Shown here in pieces: positions 6,901 through 14,451 of a stretch of DNA of 64,000 bases (positions are counted from its first letter, which is position 1; each line of letters begins with the position of its first letter). Under the pieces are notes generated by a model. The model had not been told where the DNA came from, did not search any database, and saw only the letters and a program-made list of their open reading frames with translations. The position numbers and the translations under genes are program-made. The stretch is from the IMG/VR virus record IMGVR_UViG_3300042308_000967, positions 1 to 64,000 of that record; one strand, written 5' to 3'. This DNA comes from a virus.

Positions 6901-7147
6901 ATTAGAGAAAGTACTAGAAAGTAAATTTTTCTGTCCATCACGATTTGCACAAGAAATTGAACATCTTGTGCAAATAAATGTGGAGATGAATTATATTGAC
7001 GCGATTATTCATTTCTGCGAACAAAACAATATTGATTTGGAATCAGTTCCTAAATTGATTTCCAAACCATTGAAAGAAAAACTTAAGTATGAAGCAATGG
7101 AACTTAACTTTTTAAAGAGGAGTTCCAGAGCGAAACTACCCCTTTGA
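6890..7147 (+). CDS. 33: late transcription coactivator gp33
   Basis: The ATG at 6890 lies inside the end of the nuclease gene and gives an 85-residue protein (MENELEKVLESKFF...), close to the size of T4 gp33 and its cyanophage relatives. gp33 bridges RNA polymerase bound to late sigma gp55 and the sliding clamp gp45, activating late promoters. Recognition rests on size, position directly before gp59, and the segment IEHLVQINVEMNYIDAIIHFCE. TATAAATA-type late promoters in the window fit its job. Confidence 0.82.
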   Translation: MENELEKVLESKFFCPSRFAQEIEHLVQINVEMNYIDAIIHFCEQNNIDLESVPKLISKPLKEKLKYEAMELNFLKRSSRAKLPL

Positions 7148-7150
7148 TAA

Positions 7151-7168
7151 ATGATGCCGTTTGATTAA
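7151..7168 (+). pseudogene. orphaned original start of gp59
   Basis: Three bases after gp33, ATGATGCCGTTTGAT encodes MMPFD and then meets TAA (7166-7168). The same codons reappear at 7689-7703 (GTGGTTCCATTTGAT, encoding VVPFD) where they lead into the intact gp59. This leftover marks the ancestral gp59 start, cut off by the insertion of the endonuclease gene. Confidence 0.8.
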
Positions 7169-7174
7169 CTCCTG

Positions 7175-7182
7175 TATAAATA
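7175..7182 (+). promoter_or_regulatory. late promoter TATAAATA for the endonuclease gene
   Basis: A perfect T4 late consensus lies 25 bases before the ATG at 7208, inside the inserted segment. It would give the endonuclease, and gp59 behind it, late expression. Confidence 0.75.
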
Positions 7183-7207
7183 TTATTAGATTTATTTTAG
7201 TTTAATA

Positions 7208-7702
7208 ATGTATTACTGCTATGCTTATTTGCGTGAAGATGGAACTCCATATTATATTGGAAAAGGAAGAGGGCAAAGAGCCTATTTAAAACATCCTCGC
7301 GCAAATGGATTAGATTTGCGTCCGAAAGATAAAAATAGAATAGTTATTCTTAAAGAATTTGAAGATGAGATTTCTGCTTATCAGTATGAAATGGAAATGA
7401 TAGAAAAATATGGACGCAAATGTGATGGAACTGGCATATTGAGAAATATGACTATTGGTGGTGAAGGAAATAAGTCTATTTTTAAAACTTATGAGCAAAG
7501 AAAACAAGCAGAAATTGAAAGAAAACGTAAATGGTATTATGATAATCAGGAACGTTTAAGGCAAAAAGCAGCAAAAATACTTGATGAAAACCGTGATGAA
7601 ATTAATCGCAAACGCAGGGAACGACGCAACACAGAACCATATCGTTCAGAATATCTTGCTCGGCAACGTGAGAGGAGAAATAAGAAAAGTGGTTCCATTT
7701 GA
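7208..7702 (+). CDS. GIY-YIG homing endonuclease
   Basis: The 164-residue product begins with the GIY-YIG catalytic domain in the variant form CYAYLREDGTPYYIGKGRGQ (residues 3-22), followed by the metal-binding Glu within YQYEMEMIEKYG. The C-terminal half is a long basic helical region (RKRKWYYDNQERLRQKA..., NRKRRERRN) for DNA binding. It resembles free-standing phage endonucleases of the Seg type, which cut alleles lacking the gene and spread by repair. The gene lies between the orphaned gp59 start and gp59, and its stop overlaps the new gp59 start by 14 bases, so gp59 translation may now depend on it. Confidence 0.9.
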   Translation: MYYCYAYLREDGTPYYIGKGRGQRAYLKHPRANGLDLRPKDKNRIVILKEFEDEISAYQYEMEMIEKYGRKCDGTGILRNMTIGGEGNKSIFKTYEQRKQAEIERKRKWYYDNQERLRQKAAKILDENRDEINRKRRERRNTEPYRSEYLARQRERRNKKSGSI

Positions 7703-8285
7703 TTCTTATAAAACTTATCTGTCCTTGAAGAATCATTTCACCAAGGACAGTTATGATTATTTCAAATATTGTGGAAAGAGCCGCGCAACACTCCAATCTT
7801 TCTACAAACGTAAAGACAGGATGTGGTTCGAAAAAGTCTCCAGACAAAAGACAGATCAAGAGGTTATAGATTTTTTTGTTTCTAACTTCGTATCTTGTAA
7901 TGATCCAGAGACTCTTTGGATTGGTGAAATGATCAAAGAAGGAGAAGCAAGATATCAAAACTGGCAAAAGAAAATTCAATCACTTTCCTATATCTTCAAA
8001 GAAGAATCACAAAGTCTCTTTGAAGAAAATAAATTTGAGGATGTCTTTAAGTGTTCTAAAGGACATCCTATTCTTCTTAAAAAATTCCTGAATGGTAAAA
8101 TTAGCTTAGAAACACTAGTCATCTACGATAGAATTTTCCTGTTCGGGAATAAGTTTGATAAGAAACTTCAAGACCCGGTGTGGCAAACCGTCAGTCGTAG
8201 GATTAAAAAATATAATCCTTTTCTAAATATTGATGTATTTCGTTTTCGTAAAATCTTGAAAGAGATTGTTCTGGAGGATTCATGA
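7689..8285 (+). CDS. 59: helicase loader gp59, altered start
   Basis: gp59 loads the replicative helicase gp41 onto gp32-coated forks. The body (PFDSYKTYLSLKNHFTKDSY... and TLQSFYKRKDRMWFEK) is typical of cyanophage gp59, and from a GTG at 7689 the product is 198 residues, near the usual size. The start is chosen because GTGGTTCCATTTGAT matches the orphaned ATGATGCCGTTTGAT at 7151 codon for codon. AGGAG at 7673-7677 would serve as ribosome site. The ATG-to-GTG change is a consequence of the endonuclease insertion. The end overlaps the next gene by 4 bases. Confidence 0.88.
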   Translation: MVPFDSYKTYLSLKNHFTKDSYDYFKYCGKSRATLQSFYKRKDRMWFEKVSRQKTDQEVIDFFVSNFVSCNDPETLWIGEMIKEGEARYQNWQKKIQSLSYIFKEESQSLFEENKFEDVFKCSKGHPILLKKFLNGKISLETLVIYDRIFLFGNKFDKKLQDPVWQTVSRRIKKYNPFLNIDVFRFRKILKEIVLEDS

Positions 8286-8626
8286 GTTTCTTTAATTCTG
8301 AGGTTGTCCGTGCAGAGATGACCGAGATTGCAGAATTGCAAGAAGATGTTTATTCAAATGTCTTTAAGTTTCCTGCGATGTCAAAAGAACAGAAACTTCA
8401 ACATGTAGAACTTTTGGAAAAACTTCTTGATAAACAAAAAGTTCTTTATACAAGAGTGAGTTTGTCGGATGATCCAGAAGCAATTGAAATGAAAGAACGA
8501 ATTATGCAATCTGCTATTATGATGGGAATGCCTCCTGGCACTGACATGAATATCATTCTCAATAACATGTCTCAGATGCTTGAGGTGATGAAGCAGCAGA
8601 TTGACAAAACAGGTTCAGACCTGTAG
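8282..8626 (+). CDS. hypothetical protein between gp59 and gp32, 114 aa
   Basis: An ATGA overlap couples it to gp59. The protein is almost entirely helical (LQHVELLEKLLDKQKVLYTRV; MNIILNNMSQMLEVMKQQIDK), with a short loop MGMPPGTDM, and could form a coiled-coil dimer. In T4-like cyanophages a small gene regularly lies between gp59 and gp32, so a replication-linked role is likely by position only. No enzymatic motif is visible. Confidence 0.75.
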   Translation: MSFFNSEVVRAEMTEIAELQEDVYSNVFKFPAMSKEQKLQHVELLEKLLDKQKVLYTRVSLSDDPEAIEMKERIMQSAIMMGMPPGTDMNIILNNMSQMLEVMKQQIDKTGSDL

Positions 8627-8675
8627 AATAACGAGGTACACAAAAGCCAAATCCTAATTAATCCGAGGTAATCTA

Positions 8676-9617
8676 ATGTCTTTTTCAGATCTTAAAAAGC
8701 AATCTAAACTTGGTTCTCTCACTTCCAAACTTGTAAAGGAAGTTGAGAAGATGAGCAACACTTCTGGTGGCGCTGATGAGCGTCTCTGGAAACCTGAGAT
8801 GGATAAAACTGGAAACGGTTTTGCTGTTATTCGTTTCTTGCCCGCTCCCGAAGGAGAAGATGTTCCTTGGGCAAAGATGTATTCTCACGGTTTTCAAGGT
8901 CCTGGTGGTTGGTATATTGAAAACTCTCTGACCACTATGGGTCAGAAAGATCCTGTATCCGAACACAATCGCAAACTGTGGAACAGTGGTAGCGATAAGG
9001 ATAAAGAAACTGTTCGCAAGCAAAAGCGTAAACTGTCTTATTACAGCAATATCTACGTTGTAAAAGATCCTACAAATCCACAAAACGAAGGTAAAGTCTT
9101 CCTCTTCAAATATGGTAAGAAGATCTTTGATAAGATCATGGAAGCAATGCAACCTGAGTTTGAAGATGAAACTCCTATTAATCCTTTTGACTTCTGGCAG
9201 GGTGCTAATTTCAAACTCAAAATCGTAAAGAAAGATGGGTATTGGAACTACGACAAGTCAGAATTTGGTTCTGTTGAACCACTACTGGATGATGACGATG
9301 CTCTGGAAGCCATCTGGAAGAAAGAGTATTCTCTGGCAGCAGTAATTGCTCCTGATCAATTCAAGTCCTATGAAGAACTTGATGCACGTCTGAATGCTGT
9401 TCTTGGTCTTCAGACTCCTACTCGCTCTCGTGCTGTAGTTGAACAGGAAGACGATTTGGAGGAGTATACACAAACTCCTACCGCTCAGGATCGTGTGGTA
9501 GAAGAACTGGAGCAATCTTATGCTCGCTCTAAGTCTCCTTCACTGCCTACTATCAATTCTTCTGATGAAGATGAAGACGATGCGCTTTCGTATTTTCAAC
9601 GCTTGGCAGAAGATTGA
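8676..9617 (+). CDS. 32: single-stranded DNA-binding protein gp32
   Basis: The 313-residue protein coats single-stranded DNA during replication, recombination and repair. It has the T4 gp32 layout: a short basic N-terminal segment for cooperativity (SFSDLKKQSKLGSL), a core OB-fold with WKPEMDKTGNGFAVIRFLP and FLFKYGKKIFDKI, and a very acidic C-terminus (SSDEDEDDALSYFQRLAED) that recruits partner proteins. The leader 8627-8675 contains two similar GAGGTA segments; T4 gp32 represses its own translation through its leader, and the same is possible here. Its terminator lies in the convergent gp53 gene. Confidence 0.93.
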   Translation: MSFSDLKKQSKLGSLTSKLVKEVEKMSNTSGGADERLWKPEMDKTGNGFAVIRFLPAPEGEDVPWAKMYSHGFQGPGGWYIENSLTTMGQKDPVSEHNRKLWNSGSDKDKETVRKQKRKLSYYSNIYVVKDPTNPQNEGKVFLFKYGKKIFDKIMEAMQPEFEDETPINPFDFWQGANFKLKIVKKDGYWNYDKSEFGSVEPLLDDDDALEAIWKKEYSLAAVIAPDQFKSYEELDARLNAVLGLQTPTRSRAVVEQEDDLEEYTQTPTAQDRVVEELEQSYARSKSPSLPTINSSDEDEDDALSYFQRLAED

Positions 9618-10286
9618 TTAGGTATATAACCTAATATTATCTCCTTTCTTAAGGTTCTCGGAAACATATTGCTGAGAACCTTTTTTATATGGCATAATCT
9701 CTTCCATATCATTAAACACTACGTTTAGATATGTTGGTTTCAATATAAAAATATTTCTCTTATCATCTTGTAATTTCTGTTCATACTCAAAGTTAGTAAC
9801 TGCTCTAGTGAAGTTTCTTTGAGTTACTTGTCTTCCTAAAATATCATCATAATAAGTTGTTGTGAAGTTTGATGGAACTTGTAGACCAGCAGGAATAATT
9901 AAGATTCCATTCGTATTTTTAATTTCATTCGTTTCATAATGATGAACTGCATAGATCTGATCATAGGATCCATACTTTTCTAAAAGGAAATTATCAAATC
10001 CTTGTTGACTTAATGGCCATTCGGTTTGAACATTAAGAATGTTATTTGAGAGAAGTACAACCCAATCTAGAGTTTCGTCATCATAAACTTTGTATGCAAC
10101 ATTATCTGGTCTCTCGTTTCCAATGATTTTATATTTTGTGAAGAACTGTAGATTTCCAAAAATATCTTCACGTAGTTTTCCGCGCTTGAATAAATTCTTT
10201 ACGGTAATATAATCAGATATACTTTGTGAATTTGGTAATCTGCTGACGTACTGAAAATCTGGAACTTGACGGAAGTAACTTGCCAT
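9618..10286 (-). CDS. 53: baseplate wedge protein gp53
   Basis: The 222-residue product is a baseplate wedge subunit; in T4 gp53 clamps neighbouring wedges around the hub. Recognition rests on the N-terminal segment SRLPNSQSISDYITVKNLFKRGKLREDIFG and the conserved YKVYDDETLDWVVLLSNNI (about residues 65-83), plus its place next to gp48. It is convergent with gp32: the two stop codons abut at 9617/9618, and the gp32 terminator is encoded in its 3' end. A one-base gap separates its start from the gp48 stop. Confidence 0.88.
   Translation of the reverse strand: MASYFRQVPDFQYVSRLPNSQSISDYITVKNLFKRGKLREDIFGNLQFFTKYKIIGNERPDNVAYKVYDDETLDWVVLLSNNILNVQTEWPLSQQGFDNFLLEKYGSYDQIYAVHHYETNEIKNTNGILIIPAGLQVPSNFTTTYYDDILGRQVTQRNFTRAVTNFEYEQKLQDDKRNIFILKPTYLNVVFNDMEEIMPYKKGSQQYVSENLKKGDNIRLYT
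9651..9686 (+). terminator. gp32 terminator inside the opposing gene
   Basis: A 9-bp perfect stem AAGGTTCTC / GAGAACCTT (9651-9659 with 9674-9682) is followed on the plus strand by six T residues (9681-9686). It lies within the last codons of the minus-strand gp53 gene. Confidence 0.85.
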
Positions 10287-10287
10287 A

Positions 10288-11706
10288 TTAGAAACCTATA
10301 TCTCCTTTGTTTAATCCTGAATTGAAGTAATCGTCCTCATAGATTGGTTCAAGTTCGCCAAATCTTAGAGTTAGTTGATATGATGTCATTGTTTTTCCAC
10401 TATCATTGAATGTCATATAAGTTCCATCTGGCGTATAATCAACATCACATCCAAGAAGAGCACAATCTTTAATTCTATTTAATGACGGATGATCCTTTGA
10501 ACCAGAAATGTATTTTATTTGAAAGATGTTCGGTGCCTTTAAAAATACTGTAGTATTAGAAGTTTTGACCGACATTCCCTGTTTAAAAAACCTAATAATT
10601 TTTTTTACATTTTCTGCTTCTTTAGCACTTCTTGGTGAAAGTCTAAATGTAAAATTAAAATTTCTTAATGTTGGTCCATTAAAAAGTAATTCTAAATTTG
10701 GGTTTAAAATTGCTCCAGTTGTTCTTGATAATAATCCTTGAATACCGACTGCCTCTTGTGCTAAATATAATTTAAAAGCATTTTGCAAATCTTTATTATT
10801 TTTTAGTTCTTTTAAATTTTGAGAAACTTTTCCGAATATATCAGATGCCAAATCTGCTACACTACCATTTTCGTCCATAGCACCTCTTGCTATGGATGCT
10901 GCATATGCTTGAATTGGATTAAGTGGTGTTCCTCCCCATTCCACTCCATTACTATCACTAATAGAAGGTTGAATAGGTAGCGTAACTGTTCCTACTATTT
11001 CTGTCCCTCTTCTTGTAGTGGCACCGGGACCCGAAATTTTTGTATTTCCAATTGTTTCTTCTGATATTGCGCCTAGACTTCTGCCTACATATCTAAACAT
11101 CTTAAATTGAATACAATCTTGTGTATCTAAATTTAATTTGAAAGGATATCTTAAATCATCAATGCTTCCATAATTAGTTTCTATTTTTTCAGTATTATCT
11201 GATAGCTCTTTATTTCCATCATTTATTTCTAAATTTGCTGGATTGACGTTATCGAGATTAACCGATTCTTTAGTTGTAGTTCCTAGTGGTTCAGGTTGGT
11301 TTGGATCAGATCCTATAGGAGCTTTATTAGGTGCAACTTGTAAGATTTGTGTGGCTTGTTGTTTAGTTACTCCAGCAGATTTACTTAGTGCATTTGTTGT
11401 TGCATCATCTAAAGAAGTGGTTAAACTACTTGGACTATTTTCAATAAGTGCTTTTTGAAATCCAGTTCCAGCAGCAGGCGTAAAAATCCAATTATTTTTA
11501 TTTGTTACATCTCTTTCTCCTAAATTAGTCCAATTCGTTAAAGGAGTAAAAGGTTCTGGTCTATATTGAACAGTGTATCTAATTGGTGCTGTCGTACTTA
11601 AAGTTCCCTGAACTCCAAGTCCGGTTTGATATTCAGTTGCTGTTCTAACCTGATATTTTTTTCCTTCTATGGTTATTATTTTTTCTCCACTAAAAGCTGA
11701 TGCCAT
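10288..11706 (-). CDS. 48: baseplate tail-tube cap protein gp48
   Basis: A 472-residue protein assigned to gp48, which sits on the baseplate hub and, with gp54, starts tail-tube growth. Support: adjacency to gp53 as in other T4-like cyanophages, a long linker-rich N-terminal half (residues about 110-185, TKQQATQILQVAPNKAPIG... region) and a conserved C-terminal tube-like domain (LLFNGPTLRNFNFTFRLSPRSAKEAENV; DGTYMTFNDSGKTMTSYQLT). It is longer than T4 gp48 (about 360 aa). An upstream minus-strand TATAAATG near 11767 may serve as its late promoter. Confidence 0.8.
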   Translation of the reverse strand: MASAFSGEKIITIEGKKYQVRTATEYQTGLGVQGTLSTTAPIRYTVQYRPEPFTPLTNWTNLGERDVTNKNNWIFTPAAGTGFQKALIENSPSSLTTSLDDATTNALSKSAGVTKQQATQILQVAPNKAPIGSDPNQPEPLGTTTKESVNLDNVNPANLEINDGNKELSDNTEKIETNYGSIDDLRYPFKLNLDTQDCIQFKMFRYVGRSLGAISEETIGNTKISGPGATTRRGTEIVGTVTLPIQPSISDSNGVEWGGTPLNPIQAYAASIARGAMDENGSVADLASDIFGKVSQNLKELKNNKDLQNAFKLYLAQEAVGIQGLLSRTTGAILNPNLELLFNGPTLRNFNFTFRLSPRSAKEAENVKKIIRFFKQGMSVKTSNTTVFLKAPNIFQIKYISGSKDHPSLNRIKDCALLGCDVDYTPDGTYMTFNDSGKTMTSYQLTLRFGELEPIYEDDYFNSGLNKGDIGF

Positions 11707-11785
11707 CAGAAATCTCTCCCGTTTACAAGGTGAGCCAGTATCTCAAGTTTTTGTAAAGTAAGAGACATTTATAGATGTTTTTTAT

Positions 11786-12172
11786 TTATTTAGTTCTGAA
11801 TTTTGCATATTGAAGAGAACGAAAATAATCAATTTCATTTGGTTTGATTTCTAATAGTCTACTATTAACTTCAAACCAGGTGTAGTTTCTAACTGTTCCC
11901 CAATGAAAATTAAGACCACGAAATCCCCACTTTTCGATGGAAAGAGTTGCAATTAGTGGAAATTCGTCATATCTTAATCCTTTTGTTTTTGCTGAGTATA
12001 TGAAGGTATAATATTTTCCAACGTCAGGAACAAAGTCTCCTTCACGAAAGACTTCCATGATAGTCATCATAATATCATCAGGTTTGGTATATTTGTATTT
12101 CTTTAGTTTCGCTTTTAGTTCATTAACTCTTTTTGAACTTGATTCAATATATTGACCGAAACCTTTTGCCAT
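11786..12172 (-). CDS. hypothetical structural-locus protein, 128 aa
   Basis: The gene lies between gp4 and gp48 and its start overlaps the gp4 stop by one base. The N-terminus is helical and basic (FGQYIESSSKRVNELKAKLKKYKY), followed by a beta-rich region with FVPDVGKYYTFIYSAKT and LNFHWGTVRNYTWFEVNSRL. The segment GKYYTFIYSAKTKGLRYDEFP resembles phage proteins coupled to head or tail completion, but I cannot name the family. Late expression with gp4 is likely. Confidence 0.72.
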   Translation of the reverse strand: MAKGFGQYIESSSKRVNELKAKLKKYKYTKPDDIMMTIMEVFREGDFVPDVGKYYTFIYSAKTKGLRYDEFPLIATLSIEKWGFRGLNFHWGTVRNYTWFEVNSRLLEIKPNEIDYFRSLQYAKFRTK

Positions 12173-12615
12173 TACTTAATACCTAGATTATCTTCTGTGA
12201 TAATTTTGAATCCTATCATTCTATCAGCACAAAATTCTTTTGCTGCCTCCCACTTTGCTTGATTGACTGCATAAGTTTTTGCTTCGTGTATGTATGATTT
12301 TGTCACTCTTGATTTTTTCTGTGGAGGAACAGTTTGTTTCTTTGGTTTTACTTCAATCACATAAGTTTTAATTTCGCCAGTTTGCTCTTTAACTTTGATA
12401 ATAAAGTCTGGAAAATACTTATGAACTCTATTATCAATTGGTGATATGTAAGGAATGTAAAATTCTTCACTGCCCCAAGAAATTATATGCTCACTTAAAT
12501 CGCACCAACGACAAAACTTTCGTTCCCAACTACTTCTACAAATAATATTGTTGGGATTCCCTTTGTATTTTTGAGGATACTCTGGTTTGTATTTGCTCTT
12601 AATACTTTCTGCCAT
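12172..12615 (-). CDS. 4: head completion protein gp4
   Basis: The 147-residue product matches T4 gp4 (gene 50/65): RSSWERKFCRWCDLS (about residues 27-41), the acidic and basic active-site-like stretch HKYFPDFIIKV...YVIEVKPKKQT (64-93), and NQAKWEAAKEFCADRMIGFKI near the C-terminus. gp4 acts on filled heads before tail attachment. The FPDF-x(n)-EVKP pattern is that of a TnsA/PD-(D/E)XK nuclease fold, so it may trim packaged DNA ends; activity is inferred. It is divergent from the gene at 12659 and has its own late promoter. Confidence 0.9.
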   Translation of the reverse strand: MAESIKSKYKPEYPQKYKGNPNNIICRSSWERKFCRWCDLSEHIISWGSEEFYIPYISPIDNRVHKYFPDFIIKVKEQTGEIKTYVIEVKPKKQTVPPQKKSRVTKSYIHEAKTYAVNQAKWEAAKEFCADRMIGFKIITEDNLGIK

Positions 12616-12645
12616 TATCCAGACTACATAATATATCAGTAGAAA

Positions 12646-12653
12646 TATTTATA
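12646..12653 (-). promoter_or_regulatory. late promoter TATAAATA for gp4
   Basis: The plus strand reads TATTTATA, giving a perfect TATAAATA on the minus strand 30 bases before the gp4 start. It drives the leftward unit gp4-gp48-gp53. Confidence 0.85.
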
Positions 12654-12658
12654 GATAG

Positions 12659-13513
12659 ATGCCTTCGCCATCACCAAGACCTAGAACAGTATCTGAGTTA
12701 AAGTCATCTATATTAAATCCCGCATTAACTTCTCACTTTGAGTGCTCTTTTAATCCGCCGCAACCTGTAAGAGATTGGGTTAATTTGCATAGAAACAATG
12801 CGGGACTTGGAAATGGTTATGGATTTGAAATTAGTGGATCGTCTGCAGAGTTCTTTAACCTATCTTGTTCCGATGCATCATTACCTGGTTCTTCATTAGC
12901 AACTCATGAAATTAATAATGACTTCACCGGAGTAACTGAAAGGCACGTATACAGAAGACAGTATGATGATAGAGCAGACTTTACTTTCTATGTTGATCAT
13001 GATTATAATATAATTTTCTTTTTTGAGAATTGGATGTCTTACATTGTAAACGAACAGTATACTAATGTTGCGACTGGAGTTCCAAATGCAGGAATAGAAT
13101 TGCCTAATTTTAATTACAGAGTTAATTTTCCTGGATTAGGAGATGGTGATGGATATAAAACAACAATATATCTTAAAAAATTTGAGAGAGACTACACCGG
13201 AAGAGTATTGCAGTATAGATTTTTGAATGCATATCCAATTAGTATTAATTCAATGCCAGTTTCTTATGATTCATCTCAATTACTAAAATGCACTGTCTCC
13301 TTTAATTATTCAAGATATATTGTTGGTGGTGGTGATATTCTTGTTCCACCAAAACAAGAGCAAACTCCAACACAACAAGCTGAACAGCAAGCAGTACAAC
13401 AAGCACCTGCTTCTTCTCCAGGAAATCCAGTAGTTCCTGATGAATTAGTTGAGTATGGAGTATGGCCTAGACCGTTGACAAATTATGCTGGGCAACGTCT
13501 ATTTCCAGACTAA
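12659..13513 (+). CDS. tail-tube-like protein, possible gp54
   Basis: A 284-residue protein. Residues 10-225 have the look of the gp19/gp54 tube fold: beta-rich with LTSHFECSFNPP, FFNLSCSDASLPGSS (the conserved strand-loop of tube proteins), DFTFYVDHDYNIIFFFENWM, and KCTVSFNYSRYIVG. The C-terminal 60 residues are a low-complexity Gln/Pro/Ala linker (PTQQAEQQAVQQAPASS) and a short tail. Position before gp26 and opposite gp48 fits gp54, the tube initiator. A tail-tube paralogue is the alternative. Confidence 0.6.
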   Translation: MPSPSPRPRTVSELKSSILNPALTSHFECSFNPPQPVRDWVNLHRNNAGLGNGYGFEISGSSAEFFNLSCSDASLPGSSLATHEINNDFTGVTERHVYRRQYDDRADFTFYVDHDYNIIFFFENWMSYIVNEQYTNVATGVPNAGIELPNFNYRVNFPGLGDGDGYKTTIYLKKFERDYTGRVLQYRFLNAYPISINSMPVSYDSSQLLKCTVSFNYSRYIVGGGDILVPPKQEQTPTQQAEQQAVQQAPASSPGNPVVPDELVEYGVWPRPLTNYAGQRLFPD

Positions 13514-13543
13514 ATAATCATACTGAAACTTCTATAGGTTATT

Positions 13544-14263
13544 ATGCCTTTACCAAAGATCTCTACGCCAACACATGAGTTGGAACTACCTTCTACTGGG
13601 CAAACGATTCAGTATCGCCCTTTTCTTGTGCGAGAAGAAAAACTTCTTGTATTAGCACTTGAAAGTGAGAATACCAAAGAAATTACAACAGCAATTAAGA
13701 ACGTTATTAAGAATTGTATTCAAACAAAAGGAGTAAAGGTAGAATCGCTACCTACTTTTGATATTGAGTATCTTTTCCTTAATATTCGCGGTAAATCTGT
13801 TGGAGAAGAGATTGAAGTTAATATTGTTTGTCCAGATGATGGAGAAACTTATGTTCCAGTGAAGATTGATATTGATGAAATTAAAGTGCAAAAAAATGAA
13901 GAGCATACAACTAAAATTCAAGTAGATCAATCTATCGTGATGGAAATGAAGTATCCGTCATTGGATCAATTCATTAAAAATAACTTTGATTTTAATGAAA
14001 ACAATTCAATGGATCAGTCATTTGATCTAGTTGCTTCTTGTGTAGACAAGATTTATAATGAAGAAGAAGTCTGGTCTGCTGCTGATGTAACAAAGAAAGA
14101 ACTGATTGAGTTTTTGGATCAAATGAACTCATCTCAATTCAAACAGATTGAAAAGTTCTTTGAAACAATGCCAAAACTTTCTCATACTGTTAAAGTCAAG
14201 AATCCAAATACTGAAGTTGAAAGTGAAGTTGTGTTGGAGGGTTTGTCCAGTTTTTTCGCATAG
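13544..14263 (+). CDS. 26: baseplate hub assembly protein gp26, frameshift donor
   Basis: The 239-residue zero-frame product matches the T4 gp26 family: TGQTIQYRPFLVREEKLLVLALES (residues 18-41), TFDIEYLFLNIRGKSVGEEIEV (72-93), and a helical C-terminus with DQMNSSQFKQIEKFFETMPKLSHTV. It acts in hub assembly and is not known in the finished virion in quantity. Its last codons contain the slippery heptamer T TTT TTC directly before GCA TAG, and a -1 slip continues into an open frame for 59 more codons. A tube or tape-measure assembly chaperone role is discussed in the findings. Confidence 0.85.
   Translation: MPLPKISTPTHELELPSTGQTIQYRPFLVREEKLLVLALESENTKEITTAIKNVIKNCIQTKGVKVESLPTFDIEYLFLNIRGKSVGEEIEVNIVCPDDGETYVPVKIDIDEIKVQKNEEHTTKIQVDQSIVMEMKYPSLDQFIKNNFDFNENNSMDQSFDLVASCVDKIYNEEEVWSAADVTKKELIEFLDQMNSSQFKQIEKFFETMPKLSHTVKVKNPNTEVESEVVLEGLSSFFA
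14236..14257 (+). promoter_or_regulatory. -1 frameshift signal in gp26
   Basis: The heptamer TTTTTTC (14251-14257) is in the right phase for simultaneous -1 slippage (AGT TTT TTC GCA TAG). An SD-like GGAGGG (14236-14241) ends nine bases upstream, the arrangement that stimulates -1 frameshifting in E. coli dnaX. The zero-frame stop follows two codons later. Confidence 0.75.
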
Positions 14264-14436
14264 GACTTTGTTATATAGATTTGGAAAATTATTACAAACT
14301 TAATTTTTCATTGATGCAATACCATAAATGGAGTTTATGGGAAATTGAAGGACTGATGCCTTGGGAAAGAGATGTTTATGTTTCTTTATTAAAAAATTAC
14401 TTGGAAGAAGAAAAAGCAAAACAACAGCAACAATAG
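14257..14436 (+). CDS. gp26 -1 frameshift extension (gp51-like position), 59 aa
   Basis: In the -1 frame the sequence stays open from the slippery site to TAG at 14434-14436, giving 59 residues (RIGLCYIDLENYYKLNFSLM..., then WEIEGLMPWERDVYVSLLKNYLEEE). The frame has no ATG start or ribosome site before residue 20. The helical segment MPWERDVYVSLLKNYLEEE is typical of tail assembly chaperone C-termini. The fusion with gp26 would be about 297 residues. Tape-measure-like genes follow, as in lambda G/GT. The position matches T4 gene 51. The 3' end is duplicated at 15221-15268. Confidence 0.78.
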   Translation, partial: RIGLCYIDLENYYKLNFSLMQYHKWSLWEIEGLMPWERDVYVSLLKNYLEEEKAKQQQQ

Positions 14437-14451
14437 TAATAATAATTTAAA

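Noticed and set aside
7166-7703. A group I or II intron splitting gp59, with the GIY-YIG frame inside it
   Set aside because: The downstream side has its own copy of the PFD codons and a start codon, so splicing is not needed; the segment does not end in G and no intron core helices were found.
9616-9634. Second gp32 terminator (stem ATTAGGT / ACCTAAT)
   Set aside because: It is a weak AT-rich stem without a T run on either strand; the stronger hairpin at 9651-9686 explains termination.
14281-14436. Independent gene for the gp26 extension starting at TTG 14281 or ATG 14314
   Set aside because: Neither start has a usable ribosome site, and ATG 14314 would drop the first 19 residues; the slippery heptamer explains the frame better, though a low-level separate product is not excluded.
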